The position numbers and the translations under genes are program-made. From NCBI RefSeq assembly GCF_011040495.1, contig NZ_CP049037.1, positions 1,736,001 to 1,800,000 of the forward strand: a DNA stretch of 64,000 nt. The letters run 5' to 3'. The stretch's first letter is position 1, and each line of letters begins with the position of its first letter. The stretch comes from Pseudohalocynthiibacter aestuariivivens (GTDB lineage Bacteria > Pseudomonadota > Alphaproteobacteria > Rhodobacterales > Rhodobacteraceae). Shown here piece after piece: positions 48,235 to 55,189 of this stretch. The notes under the pieces were generated by a model, which made no database searches, had not been told where the DNA came from, and worked only from the letters and a program-made list of their open reading frames with translations.

Positions 48235-48334
48235 CCGTGCGCGAAAGCGATTACGTGCGCCCCCGGAAAATACAAATGTGATTTGTATTCAAATTGAATG
48301 GCGCGTGCCTTAGGCGGTGGACAGCCCCTCATCT

Positions 48335-48405
48335 GTAGGCCGGGCTTCAGCCCGGCACACCCTGCGAACAGTCCTCTCCAAATGCCGGGCTGAAGCCCGG
48401 CCTAC
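48335..48405. repeat. REP pair 1-2 (REPIN) overlapping the RAYT stop
   Basis: GTAGGCCGGGCTTCAGCCCG begins a 22-base palindrome (48335-48356). Its inverted copy lies at 48384-48405, 27 bases on, giving a REP pair of the kind called REPIN. The inverted copy contains the TAG stop codon of the RAYT gene (48402-48404). Confidence 0.85.
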
Positions 48406-49010
48406 GCATTCCGCACCCGCCCATGTACCGACGAATACGGCCAATCCTCCGCCCGCTCGACAAACCCATGCTTCACCGGATTCTCCCGACAGTACCGCAT
48501 CAGTGCGTCATATTCCGCCGCATCGCGCACATGATGCTCCCAGAACCGCCGCTGCCAGACTGCGCATTCGCGCTTGTTCACCCGTAGGCCGGGCTTCAGC
48601 CCGGCATATCTGCCGGATGACACGACGGGCAATTCGACTGCCGGGCTGAAGCCCGGCCTACGGTTGGCATTTCTTCCCGGCGTCACGCCCGGAAATCCGG
48701 TCGCCGGGCTGAAGCCCGGCCTACCCACGTCATAACCGTCTTCGCGCAAACTGCGCGTGAACCGTGCCTTGATCGCGCCCCAGCGTGTAGAATAATCCGC
48801 ATCACCCTCGGGCAGCGTCCAGATGCAATGCATGTGATCGGGCAACACCATCCACGCGTCCACGTGAAACGGTCGCGTCTTGCGCGTCAGCCCGACTGCA
48901 CCGCGCAGCAGGTCAATCTCATCCACCAGCAGCCGACTGCCCCGCACCGCTAGATTGACGGTAAAGAACACGCAAGCGCCGGGGACCCGGGGACGAGTGT
49001 AGCAAGACAT
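48402..49010 (-). CDS. REP-associated tyrosine transposase (RAYT) with REPs inside the gene
   Basis: A 202-residue Y1-type transposase. The HUH motif is in VLPDHMHCIWTLP (about residue 56), a conserved tryptophan-rich segment WQRRFWEHHVRD (about 152) and a segment with the likely catalytic tyrosine (MRYCRENPVKHGFV) follow. RAYT proteins bind and move REP palindromes. Three copies of the same palindrome lie inside this gene (48584-48724). They encode about 47 extra residues (GRPGFSPA and its reverse reading) between RSLREDGYD and RVNKREC, and keep the frame. The final stop is inside another REP. Whether the enlarged protein is active is unknown. Confidence 0.85.
   Translation of the reverse strand: MSCYTRPRVPGACVFFTVNLAVRGSRLLVDEIDLLRGAVGLTRKTRPFHVDAWMVLPDHMHCIWTLPEGDADYSTRWGAIKARFTRSLREDGYDVGRPGFSPATGFPGVTPGRNANRRPGFSPAVELPVVSSGRYAGLKPGLRVNKRECAVWQRRFWEHHVRDAAEYDALMRYCRENPVKHGFVERAEDWPYSSVHGRVRNA
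48584..48661. repeat. REP pair 3-4 inside the RAYT gene
   Basis: A forward 22-base palindrome at 48584-48605 and an inverted copy at 48640-48661 face each other across 34 bases. They share the GGCCGGGCTTCAGCCCGGC core of pair 1-2. Both are read in frame as protein by the RAYT gene. Confidence 0.85.
48703..48724. repeat. Single REP (fifth copy) inside the RAYT gene
   Basis: An inverted-orientation copy of the same 22-base palindrome. A different, degenerate palindrome CCCGGCGTCACGCCCGG lies at 48677-48693 and may be what is left of its partner. Confidence 0.8.
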
Positions 49011-49034
49011 CCCGCCATCCTGCCCAAGACATGG

Positions 49035-49376
49035 TTAACAATCCGTTTCATTGTTGCGCGCCAGACGCGCGTTCAGCATCTTCTCCAGCTTCACCTCGCG
49101 CGCGATATGCATTTGCGCCCAAGTCGCCAGCAGCCGGTTGATCCGCGCTTGATACCCCTGCCCCATCGCGCGGTAATAGCGCGCCACCGAGCGATCCAGA
49201 TAGAGCGTCACCTTTTCCTTTGGCTCAGTCACGTCCACATCCGCCTCCAGCGTGTGCCACGCATCAGGGATCTCCGTCTCAATCCGCAGCGGGATCCAGT
49301 CGTCGCGCATCAGTTGGATCAGGTTCTTCATCAGACCCTCGCGGGCGATGCGTTCAGTCTTGGTCATGCGGGTCAT
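49035..49376 (-). CDS. BrnA-antitoxin-like small protein
   Basis: A 113-residue protein. The central and C-terminal part (KVTLYLDRSVARYYRAMGQG, then YQARINRLLATWAQM) follows the BrnA antitoxin ribbon-helix-helix pattern, with LDxxVxxxYRAxGxGYQxRIN. BrnA proteins neutralise the BrnT RNase toxin and bind their own operator. No BrnT gene is adjacent, so it may be an orphan regulator. GGAGGG upstream supports the ATG at 49376. It lies on the same strand as the RAYT gene, 24 bases upstream. Confidence 0.75.
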   Translation of the reverse strand: MTRMTKTERIAREGLMKNLIQLMRDDWIPLRIETEIPDAWHTLEADVDVTEPKEKVTLYLDRSVARYYRAMGQGYQARINRLLATWAQMHIAREVKLEKMLNARLARNNETDC

Positions 49377-49544
49377 CGTTCCCTCCGGTTTTCAGAGCGC
49401 CAACATCACCCCAAAGGATTAACCGCCAGTCATGTGACCGCACTGACCCGATACCGACGTGATACCGATGTGATACCGATCCCCCTTTTCGCCACGTCAC
49501 CCAGTCTTTATGACAGGCCAGATATTCAGTTCCGGACCAGTCGT

Positions 49545-50693
49545 ATGCCCACATTCGACCTCATCATTCTCGGTGCAGGCCCCGCCGGCTCCGCCGCCGC
49601 CGTAACGGCCCGGCAGGCTGGTCTGAGCGTCGCAGTGATTGACAAGGCCGTGTTTCCGCGCGCCAAGCTTTGCGGTGGATTTTTTACCGGGCGCGCAGAG
49701 GGATATTACCGCGATATTTTTCAGCGGCCGCTTGATCCGCAGATGTTTCAGCCGCGCGAAAAGATTGCCTTTTATCTGGATGGCACGCCACTGGGGGACG
49801 CGAGTGACACGCTGCCATTGTACCTGACGATGCGGTGGGATATGGATGCGCATCTGTTTGATCTGGCGGTGCAGGCAGGCGCGGCAGATTTCTCGGGCCA
49901 CCGCGTGGCGGCGCTTGATCTTGCAGCACGTAGCGTCGTGCTGGATGGCGGCACAACGCTTTGGTATCAGTCGCTTATCGGCGCGGATGGGGTGCAAAGC
50001 ATGGTTGCTCGCGCGCTCTTCGGGCAATCCTTTGACAAGACAAAAATCGGTTTCGCGCTCGAAGTGGAGGCCCCGCCGCAAGCCGAAAATGCCGTGGTGC
50101 GGATCGACTTTGACGCGGCCAGTTGGGGGTATGGCTGGCAGTTTCCCAAACGCGCCAGCACCACCATCGGTATCGGCGGGTTGCAGTCCCAGAACTCCGA
50201 CATTCAGGCCCGACTTGCGACCTATCGCGCTCGGCTGGGTGACGACAGCCCAGCGCGGGTAAAGGGGCATTTCCTGCCTTTCGGCAACTATCGCCGCGTG
50301 CCGGGACGCGGTGCAGTCCTGTTGGCCGGGGATGCGGCAGGCTTTGTCGATCCGATCACTGGCGAAGGCATCGCCTATGCCCTGCAAAGCGGTCATATGG
50401 CTGCGATTGCCGCCGCAAACGCGATTCGAACCGGCCAACCCGACAGCGCGATGCGTCATTACGCGCGTCTGGTCCGGCCCATCCAGCGTTCGCTCCGGTT
50501 GGCTTGCTTCTTGCGCCCGCTGATCTTTGCATCTCGCCTGCGCCCATTCTTTCGACGCGCCTTTGCCAACTCGACCACAGTCAAGCATGCTTACCTGTCG
50601 ATGCTATCCGGCAAGGTCGAATATCCGCAGTTGATGCGGCTCACGGCCCGCCGCCTGCCCGGCGCGCTCTGGCGTAGTCTACGCCGCCCCTGA
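49545..50693 (+). CDS. geranylgeranyl-reductase-family FAD oxidoreductase
   Basis: A 382-residue flavoprotein. LIILGAGPAGSAAAVTARQAG at the N-terminus is the FAD dinucleotide motif. KLCGGFFTGRAEGYY follows near residue 42. LLAGDAAGFVDPITGEGIAYA near residue 260 is the second FAD motif of the geranylgeranyl-reductase/menaquinone-reductase-like family. It reduces isoprenoid double bonds or acts as a related monooxygenase. The ATG at 49545 is chosen because the frame upstream lacks family similarity and lies antisense to the BrnA-like gene. The substrate is unknown. Confidence 0.85.
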   Translation: MPTFDLIILGAGPAGSAAAVTARQAGLSVAVIDKAVFPRAKLCGGFFTGRAEGYYRDIFQRPLDPQMFQPREKIAFYLDGTPLGDASDTLPLYLTMRWDMDAHLFDLAVQAGAADFSGHRVAALDLAARSVVLDGGTTLWYQSLIGADGVQSMVARALFGQSFDKTKIGFALEVEAPPQAENAVVRIDFDAASWGYGWQFPKRASTTIGIGGLQSQNSDIQARLATYRARLGDDSPARVKGHFLPFGNYRRVPGRGAVLLAGDAAGFVDPITGEGIAYALQSGHMAAIAAANAIRTGQPDSAMRHYARLVRPIQRSLRLACFLRPLIFASRLRPFFRRAFANSTTVKHAYLSMLSGKVEYPQLMRLTARRLPGALWRSLRRP

Positions 50694-50839
50694 TACGTCA
50701 AACCGGCGGGCATTTGCCTAAAAAAATGCCTTTCCCCTTGCGCGATGGCCCAAGGCAGCGCATATTCTCGTCGCGACGTTACCACTATCGACCACCTGCT
50801 CCTCACGGCTCAGTCACTCGATCTTGCACGACTAGCCAG

Positions 50840-50861
50840 GCTGCCGCACCCTGCGGGCAGC
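50840..50861 (+). promoter_or_regulatory. Hairpin in the cold-shock gene leader
   Basis: GCTGCC (50840-50845) with further pairing to GGGCAGC (50855-50861) forms a GC-rich stem directly before the AAGGAGACC ribosome-binding site of the cold-shock gene. Leader structures of this sort often affect translation of csp mRNAs. Confidence 0.4.
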
Positions 50862-50884
50862 GTTTATCGAAGGAGACCAACGGG

Positions 50885-51091
50885 ATGGCTAATGGCACCG
50901 TAAAATGGTTCAACTCTACCAAAGGCTTCGGCTTTATCGCACCGGAAACCGGTGGCAAAGACGTTTTCGTTCATATTTCTGCAGTCGAACGCGCCGGTCT
51001 GACCGGTCTGGCCGACGACCAGAAAGTGACATTTGACGTCGAAGCAGGCCGCGACGGCCGCGAATCGGCGACCAATATCGCCTTGGCATAA
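50885..51091 (+). CDS. cold-shock protein (CspA family)
   Basis: A 68-residue nucleic-acid-binding OB-fold protein. NGTVKWFNSTKGFGFIAPE holds RNP1 (KGFGFI) and DVFVHISAV holds RNP2. It binds single-stranded RNA and helps transcription and translation in the cold or in exponential growth. AAGGAG before the ATG at 50885 sets the start; the open frame upstream is leader. A 190-base leader and a strong terminator make a single-gene transcript likely. Confidence 0.95.
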   Translation: MANGTVKWFNSTKGFGFIAPETGGKDVFVHISAVERAGLTGLADDQKVTFDVEAGRDGRESATNIALA

Positions 51092-51115
51092 GCGCCATTT
51101 TAAAACGTCGAGATT

Positions 51116-51136
51116 GGGGCCCACGGGCCCCTTTTT
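51116..51136 (+). terminator. Intrinsic terminator of the cold-shock gene
   Basis: GGGGCC (51116-51121) pairs with GGCCCC (51126-51131) over a four-base loop and is followed by five Ts. It is the clearest factor-independent terminator in the window. Confidence 0.9.
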
Positions 51137-51152
51137 CATGTCTGGCACCGTG

Positions 51153-51863
51153 TCATTTCTGCCCTGCCCGTTCGATCAGAGCGACGACTGACGGCCCAAT
51201 CCCCTCGACAATCAGCGCCACGCCCGCCTTGTTCGGGTGGATGCCGTCGGCCTGAAAATATTTCTGCTGCGTACCGCCACCCTGCGCTTCGATGCCGGCA
51301 AAAAAACTTTCCAGATAGAGCGCATCGTGGGTCTCGGCCAACTCCGGATAGATGGCGTCGAACGCTGTCTTGTACTCTGGGCCGTAATTGCGCGGTGCAC
51401 GTAACCCGATTAACAGAACCGGGACATCCTTTTGCTCGGCAACCTTCAGGATCGTCTCCAGATTTGCACGGCTCACGGTCGGATCAATTCCGCGCAGCAG
51501 GTCATTGCCCCCCAGCGCCACGATCATCGCGTCGACATCATCGGTCAGGCTCCATGCCGCCCGCGCAGCGCCGCCTTGGGTGGTGTCGCCCGACACCCCG
51601 CCATTGATTAAACGTGCGGCAGTGCCCTGTTGGGTCAGCCATTGGCCCAACTGCGGCACAAACCCGTCCGCCTGTACCAGCCCGTACCCTTGCGTCAGGC
51701 TGTCACCCAGTGCCAACACCGTTACAGGATCTTCGGCATAGACCGGGCGGGCAGTGGGGCCAACAAACGTGACAGCAAGCAAAAGAAACGCCGCCAACGC
51801 CTTGCCCCTCAGGCCGCAGAGGCCATATGTCAAAAAAACCTTCACAAACAGGCGCGTCCGCAT
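51153..51863 (-). CDS. SGNH/GDSL esterase (TesA-like arylesterase)
   Basis: A 236-residue secreted hydrolase. The signal-like hydrophobic stretch is ALAAFLLLAVTFVG, followed by block I LALGDSLTQGYG with the nucleophilic serine, block III ALGGNDLLRG (Gly and Asn of the oxyanion hole) and block V DGIHPNKAG (Asp and His). These are the four SGNH positions. TesA in E. coli is a periplasmic thioesterase/lysophospholipase and is divergent from ybbA-ybbP, the same arrangement as here. The ATG at 51863 shares two bases with the opposing ybbA ATG, so the true start may be a later codon (for example GTG 51845). Confidence 0.92.
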   Translation of the reverse strand: MRTRLFVKVFLTYGLCGLRGKALAAFLLLAVTFVGPTARPVYAEDPVTVLALGDSLTQGYGLVQADGFVPQLGQWLTQQGTAARLINGGVSGDTTQGGAARAAWSLTDDVDAMIVALGGNDLLRGIDPTVSRANLETILKVAEQKDVPVLLIGLRAPRNYGPEYKTAFDAIYPELAETHDALYLESFFAGIEAQGGGTQQKYFQADGIHPNKAGVALIVEGIGPSVVALIERAGQK

Positions 51864-52548
51864 GCCCCATCCTCCGCTATCTCTATCAGGTGCCGCATTG
51901 TCACTTAGATCGAATGCGGGGTTGGTCGAGATACTTCACGGCATCACTCTCGAAGTCCAGAGCGGCGAGACATTGGGTCTGGTCGGCCCCTCTGGCTCTG
52001 GTAAATCTTCGTTGTTGATGCTGATGGGCGGGCTGGAACGCGCCACATCGGGAACAGTCACGGCGCTGGGGCACGATTTGTCCGTGATGTCCGAAGATGC
52101 GCTGGCGCGACTGCGCCGCGACCATTTCGGAGTTATCTTTCAATCTTTTCACCTCATCCCGACAATGACCGCACTGGAAAACGTCGCAACCCCACTAGAA
52201 CTGGCCGGGCGCGCCGATGCCTTTGAACGCGCCCGCGCGGAACTGGCTGCCGTTGGCCTTGCCGGACGCGCCGATCACTATCCTTCGCAACTGTCAGGCG
52301 GTGAACAGCAACGTGTCGCTTTGGCCCGCGCGGCCGCGCCCCAGCCCGATATCGTGCTGGCAGATGAGCCTACCGGCAACCTTGACGGCAGCACCGGTGC
52401 CACGATCATTGACCTGCTCTTTGATCTGCGCGACCGGCACGGCACTACGCTGGTTCTGGTCACACATGATGCCGATCTGGCGGCTCGTTGCGACCGAGTG
52501 ATCAGCCTGCGTGACGGGCGCATCGACAATACGGCAAACGCCGCATGA
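51862..52548 (+). CDS. ybbA: ABC transporter ATP-binding protein (YbbA-like)
   Basis: A 228-residue ATPase of the LolD/MacB group. Walker A is GPSGSGKSS, the signature LSGGEQQRVALARA, Walker B IVLADEPTGNLDG. It partners the large FtsX-type permease encoded next (four-base ATGA overlap, 52545-52548). Such pairs are mechanotransmission transporters for envelope lipids or lipoproteins; the precise substrate of YbbA-YbbP is not settled. The ATG at 51862 is used, overlapping the divergent esterase start; the frame is open upstream. Confidence 0.9.
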   Translation: MPHPPLSLSGAALSLRSNAGLVEILHGITLEVQSGETLGLVGPSGSGKSSLLMLMGGLERATSGTVTALGHDLSVMSEDALARLRRDHFGVIFQSFHLIPTMTALENVATPLELAGRADAFERARAELAAVGLAGRADHYPSQLSGGEQQRVALARAAAPQPDIVLADEPTGNLDGSTGATIIDLLFDLRDRHGTTLVLVTHDADLAARCDRVISLRDGRIDNTANAA

Positions 52549-55064
52549 GGATTGCTCTCGCCGCACGATTGGCGCGACGAGAGCTGCGCGGCGGCCTCGC
52601 GGGTTTCCGTATTCTGCTGGCCTGTATCATCCTCGGCGTTGCGGCCATCGCGGCCGTCGGCACGATCCGAGAGAGCATCACTGCAGGGCTGGCCCGCGAC
52701 GGTGCCGCACTCTTGGGCGGTGATGCAGAGATCGCGTTGACCTATCGTTTCGCCACGCAAGCCGAGAAGGCATGGATGGAGCGAAATGCCGATCGCATCT
52801 CGGAAATTGTCGACTTTCGCTCGCTTGCGCGTGGCCCGGATGACGCTCGCGCACTCACGCAGGTCAAGGCCGTTGACAACGCCTATCCCCTGATCGGCAA
52901 CGTCGAGCTGGATCCGCAAATACCGCTCTCCAATGCGCTTAGGGGGCAGGATGGCCTGCCCGGCGGCGTCATGGCGCCGGCACTCATCGCACAGCTAGGG
53001 CTAACCATCGGTGACAGCTTCCGACTTGGGACGCAGGATTTTCGTCTGATGGCCGCATTGGTGGACGAACCGGACACTGCAATGTCTGGCTTCGGCCTCG
53101 GCCCACGCACTATCGTGGCGACGCCGGCGCTACAGGCATCCGGTCTACTGGCGCCCGGTACGCTATTCAGCGCACGCTACCGGTTGGTTCTGCCAACGGG
53201 TACGGATCTTGCTACCGTCCAATCCGATGCCGAAACCAGCTTTGCCTCCAGCGGGCTAAGCTGGCGGGATGCGCGTAACGGTGCACCGGGTGTGGCAAAA
53301 TTCGTGCAGCGTCTTGGTGCATTTCTGGTGCTGGTGGGTCTCAGTGGGCTGGCTGTCGGTGGTGTTGGCATCTCTGCGGCTATCCGGGCGTATCTCGCGC
53401 GCAAGACCGGGGTTATCGCCACGCTGCGCACATTGGGTGCAGAACGCGGGGTGATCTTTGCCAGCTACCTGCTGCAAATCGGCGTGCTGGCAGTGTTGGG
53501 AATCGCGATGGGCGTGCTGCTTGGCGCCGGGTTGCCAGTCCTTTTATCCCCCCTGCTCAATGCAAGGCTTCCGGTGCCTGCGGTCTTTGCCTTCTACCCC
53601 GCCCCGATGATCGAGGCGGCAGTTTACGGCACATTCACTGCTCTTCTCTTTACCCTATGGCCATTGGCGCGCGTGCTGGACATCCGTGCCGCCAGCCTTT
53701 TTCGTGGCGACGAGGCACACCACCGCACCCTGCCGTCATGGCCGTTTCTGATGGTCACCGCCCTTCTGCTGGGCGGGTTGCTCTACGCAGCGGTCTGGTT
53801 TTCGGGCAACCTGCGGCTGACCCTGTGGACAGCAGGCGGTATCATCGGCGCACTCTTCTTGCTGAGCGTGTCAGCACAAGGTGTACGAGTGTTGGCCCAA
53901 GCAATGCGACCCGCCGCACGCGGCAGACCACCGCTCCGATGGGCGCTTGCATCCATTGGCGGTCCGGGTACCACAGCAGGGCCAGTGGTGCTGTCGTTGG
54001 GACTGGGCCTGTCAGTGCTGGCCGCCGTAGGCCAGATCGACGGCAACCTGCGCGGCGCAATTCAGGGCGACCTGCACGAGCGCGCACCTTCATTCTTTTT
54101 TGTCGACCTGCAAAAGGACCAGATGGAAGGGTTCCGGGCCCGTCTGGACCGTGACCCCGGCGTTACCCGGATCGACAGCGCACCGATGTTGCGCGGCATC
54201 ATCAGCCAGATCAACGGACGCCCCGCAGCGGAGGTCGCAGGCGATCATTGGGTACTGCGCGGCGACCGCGGTCTGACCTATTCTGCCGCGCCGCCCCCGC
54301 GTGCCCGCCTCACCGCGGGCGAATGGTGGCCATCTGATTATAGCGGCCCGCCTCAGATCAGCTTTGCCGCCGAAGAGGCGGCCGAAATGGGACTGGCGCT
54401 CGGCGATACCATCACTGTCAACATCCTTGGCCGCGACATCACCGCAGAGATCACCAGCCTGCGCGAAGTGGATTTTTCCACCGCCGGGATCGGATTTATC
54501 ATGTCGATGAACCCCGCCGCACTACAAGGCGCGCCGCACAGCTTCATCTCGACCGTTTACGCCGATGCGTCCTCAGACACAGCGATCCTGCGCGACATTG
54601 CGTCAACCTATCCCAACGTGACGGCGATCAGCGTACGCGATGCGGTTGATCGGGTGGCGGCGTTGCTGGCCGGGCTGGCAGCAGCCACATCATGGGGCGC
54701 AGCGGCAACGTTGCTGACCGGGTTTCTGGTGCTCATCGGCGCAGCGGCCGCCGATCAGGGCGCGCGTGTCTTCGAGGCTGCCGTGCTCAAGGTGTTGGGG
54801 GCCTCGCGAGGGCGCATCCTGCTCAGCCTCGCCCTGCGCGCTGCGCTATTGGGGGCGGCAGCCGGGATCGTGGCCATTGGCGCGGGCATTCTCGGTGGCT
54901 GGGCCGTCAGTTACTACGTGATGGAAACCGACTTCGCCGTGATCTGGCCATCTGCCCTGATCATCGTCGCTGGCGGTATCGGGGTTACGCTACTGGCCGC
55001 TCTCGGGTTTGCCTTGCGCCCGCTGGCCGCGCGTCCGGCTCAGGTTCTGCGTTCGCGCGAATAG
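52545..55064 (+). CDS. ybbP: FtsX-family ABC transporter permease (YbbP-like)
   Basis: An 839-residue membrane protein. A first helix near residue 25 (ILLACIILGVAAIAAVG) precedes a large periplasmic domain. Two FtsX-like four-helix groups follow (about 250-440 and 700-830; LSGLAVGGVGISAAIRAYLA and EAAVLKVLGASRGRI are the family's coupling-helix-type signatures). It is the permease of the preceding ATPase. The layout tesA / ybbA-ybbP is as in E. coli. Confidence 0.92.
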   Translation: MRIALAARLARRELRGGLAGFRILLACIILGVAAIAAVGTIRESITAGLARDGAALLGGDAEIALTYRFATQAEKAWMERNADRISEIVDFRSLARGPDDARALTQVKAVDNAYPLIGNVELDPQIPLSNALRGQDGLPGGVMAPALIAQLGLTIGDSFRLGTQDFRLMAALVDEPDTAMSGFGLGPRTIVATPALQASGLLAPGTLFSARYRLVLPTGTDLATVQSDAETSFASSGLSWRDARNGAPGVAKFVQRLGAFLVLVGLSGLAVGGVGISAAIRAYLARKTGVIATLRTLGAERGVIFASYLLQIGVLAVLGIAMGVLLGAGLPVLLSPLLNARLPVPAVFAFYPAPMIEAAVYGTFTALLFTLWPLARVLDIRAASLFRGDEAHHRTLPSWPFLMVTALLLGGLLYAAVWFSGNLRLTLWTAGGIIGALFLLSVSAQGVRVLAQAMRPAARGRPPLRWALASIGGPGTTAGPVVLSLGLGLSVLAAVGQIDGNLRGAIQGDLHERAPSFFFVDLQKDQMEGFRARLDRDPGVTRIDSAPMLRGIISQINGRPAAEVAGDHWVLRGDRGLTYSAAPPPRARLTAGEWWPSDYSGPPQISFAAEEAAEMGLALGDTITVNILGRDITAEITSLREVDFSTAGIGFIMSMNPAALQGAPHSFISTVYADASSDTAILRDIASTYPNVTAISVRDAVDRVAALLAGLAAATSWGAAATLLTGFLVLIGAAAADQGARVFEAAVLKVLGASRGRILLSLALRAALLGAAAGIVAIGAGILGGWAVSYYVMETDFAVIWPSALIIVAGGIGVTLLAALGFALRPLAARPAQVLRSRE

Positions 55065-55151
55065 GGTGGCCGTTCAAACCCATCTCGCAGCTCTGTTCAG
55101 GGGCAGCGAAATACGCAGTCTTGCGATGAAACATGCCCCGAGACGATAGAT

Positions 55152-55185
55152 ACCGGCGGCCGCGGACAAAATCCGGGCCGCCGGT
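55152..55185. terminator. GC-rich hairpin between ybbP and gcvP
   Basis: ACCGGCGGCC (55152-55161) pairs with GGCCGCCGGT (55176-55185), with four more base pairs inside, in the gap between the convergent genes. It may stop transcription from both sides; a T run is short. Confidence 0.65.
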
Positions 55186-55189
55186 CTGA

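Noticed and set aside
48335-48724. Regular palindromes resembling a CRISPR array
   Set aside because: Copies alternate in orientation, spacers differ widely in length and the unit is self-complementary: REPs with an adjacent RAYT explain them.
49107-49544. Upstream extension of the geranylgeranyl-reductase-like gene
   Set aside because: It lies antisense to the BrnA-like gene and precedes the natural FAD-binding N-terminus.
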